Assembly (NCBI GenBank): GCA_022706165.1
Contig: JAKJDA010000054.1
Coordinates: forward strand, 1-7,637
From: Candidatus Hydrogenedentota bacterium
GTDB taxonomy: Bacteria; Hydrogenedentota; Hydrogenedentia; Hydrogenedentales; SLHB01
Direction of reading: 5' to 3'
DNA length: 7,637 bases
Shown one piece after another: positions 6,994 through 7,637 of the stretch; the stretch's first letter is position 1, and each line of letters begins with the position of its first letter. The position numbers and the translations under genes are program-made. The notes beneath the pieces are model-generated. The model saw only the letters and a list, made by a program, of their open reading frames with translations, was not told the origin of the DNA and ran no database searches.

Positions 6994-7637
6994 ATGCTTG
7001 ACGTGAATCCGTTCATCGGCGCGTTCGTGCGCGATCTCTCCGCGTTGCGTTTCGGCGCTCCGGTGACGCATGTGTACAACCCGTTGGAGTATGCCTGTGC
7101 GCCGCATGCGTTGTATTGGAAACGCTACGGTCAAGGCATGCGCGAAATTATTTTGGTGGGCATGAACCCCGGCCCGTTCGGCATGGCGCAGACCGGCGTC
7201 CCGTTTGGCGATGTGACGATGGTGCGCGATTGGCTTGGCATCGAGGACGAAGTTGGTGCGCCGCCGCGCGAACATCCTAGGCGCCCCGTGCAGGGGTTCG
7301 CATGTCCTCGCGGCGAGGTGAGCGGCGCCCGCTTGTGGGGATGGGCCCGCGACCGTTTCGGAACGCCCGACCGTTTCTTCGCTCGTTTTTTCGTGGTGAA
7401 CTACTGTCCGCTCTGTTTCATGACGGAAAGCGGCAGCAACCTCACGCCCGACAAACTGCCTGCGAACGAGCGGACGCCGCTTCTCGACATGTGCGATCGC
7501 GCACTGCGCCGGATTGTCGAATCCATGCAACCGCGCTACGTGCTCGGCATCGGCGGTTTTGCCGATACACGGGCTCGCGCGGCATTGGCGGGAATGTCCG
7601 TCACCGTCGGGCGCATCCCGCACCCCAGTCCTGCGAG
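6994..7637 (+). CDS. smug1: SMUG1-like uracil-DNA glycosylase (partial, 3' end cut)
   Basis: SMUG1 is the UDG-superfamily family 3 enzyme that removes uracil and some oxidised pyrimidines from DNA to start base-excision repair. From ATG 6994 the frame stays open for 214 codons to the window edge. GMNPGPFGMAQTGVPFG (56-72) is the family's water-activating loop, with Asn58 matching human Asn85 and Phe71 matching the uracil-stacking Phe98. MVRDWLGI, EHPRRPV and EVSGARLWG follow as in animal SMUG1, and NYCPL holds Asn136, equivalent to the uracil-recognising Asn163. HPSP at 210-213 brings the catalytic His210 (human His239). By comparison with human SMUG1 roughly 30 residues are missing. The only upstream site is a weak AGG at 6986-6988. 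A 217-codon antisense reading frame covers the same DNA but matches nothing I recognise. The gap of 83 bases after the mannosidase gives no functional link. Confidence 0.93.
   Translation, partial: MLDVNPFIGAFVRDLSALRFGAPVTHVYNPLEYACAPHALYWKRYGQGMREIILVGMNPGPFGMAQTGVPFGDVTMVRDWLGIEDEVGAPPREHPRRPVQGFACPRGEVSGARLWGWARDRFGTPDRFFARFFVVNYCPLCFMTESGSNLTPDKLPANERTPLLDMCDRALRRIVESMQPRYVLGIGGFADTRARAALAGMSVTVGRIPHPSPA

Noticed and set aside
6970..7623. 217-codon open frame on the - strand
   Set aside because: The + strand of the same DNA encodes a clear SMUG1 homologue with all catalytic motifs, so the antisense frame is a shadow.

Overview
The window holds one gene-dense, single-strand stretch of a bacterial chromosome. 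All six recognisable genes read on the + strand, gaps are short (96, 147 and 83 bases), and codon third positions are mostly G or C. The mix of genes is a histidine operon tail, a lipoprotein M48 protease, a secreted heparinase II/III-type lyase, a GH38 alpha-mannosidase and a SMUG1-type uracil-DNA glycosylase. It would fit an environmental, glycan-degrading bacterium with an outer membrane, for example in or near the Planctomycetes/Verrucomicrobia group or a related uncultured phylum. That placement is inference from gene content only; there is no rRNA or marker phylogeny here.

Layout: (1) 1-159, the C-terminal 52 codons of histidinol dehydrogenase (hisD), cut by the window edge. (2) 156-1211, complete histidinol-phosphate aminotransferase (hisC), overlapping hisD by an ATGA. 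(3) 1214-2140, an M48-family zinc metalloprotease with a lipobox, starting two bases after the hisC stop behind a strong Shine-Dalgarno. Its N-terminus is unusual. (4) 2237-4045, an exported heparinase II/III-family protein. (5) 4104-4167, a short cluster of inverted and tandem CGCAGAG-type units in the leader of the next gene. (6) 4193-6910, a large GH38 alpha-mannosidase resembling the MngB (mannosylglycerate hydrolase) branch, without a signal peptide. (7) 6994 to the window end, a SMUG1-like uracil-DNA glycosylase that runs off the edge just after its catalytic HPSP motif.

Functional reading: hisD and hisC carry out late steps of histidine synthesis and are probably translationally coupled. 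The protease may be expressed by read-through from them and probably serves envelope quality control. The lyase (export signal) and the mannosidase (probably cytoplasmic) could act on the outer and inner stages of glycan breakdown, but no transporter or regulator is present to prove a shared pathway. The uracil glycosylase is a base-excision repair gene with no obvious link to its neighbours. I see no mobile element, CRISPR array, RNA gene or clear intrinsic terminator, and I do not see a convincing new multi-gene system. The points most worth checking are the N-terminus of the M48 lipoprotein, the repeat cluster before the mannosidase gene, and the bacterial SMUG1 homologue.
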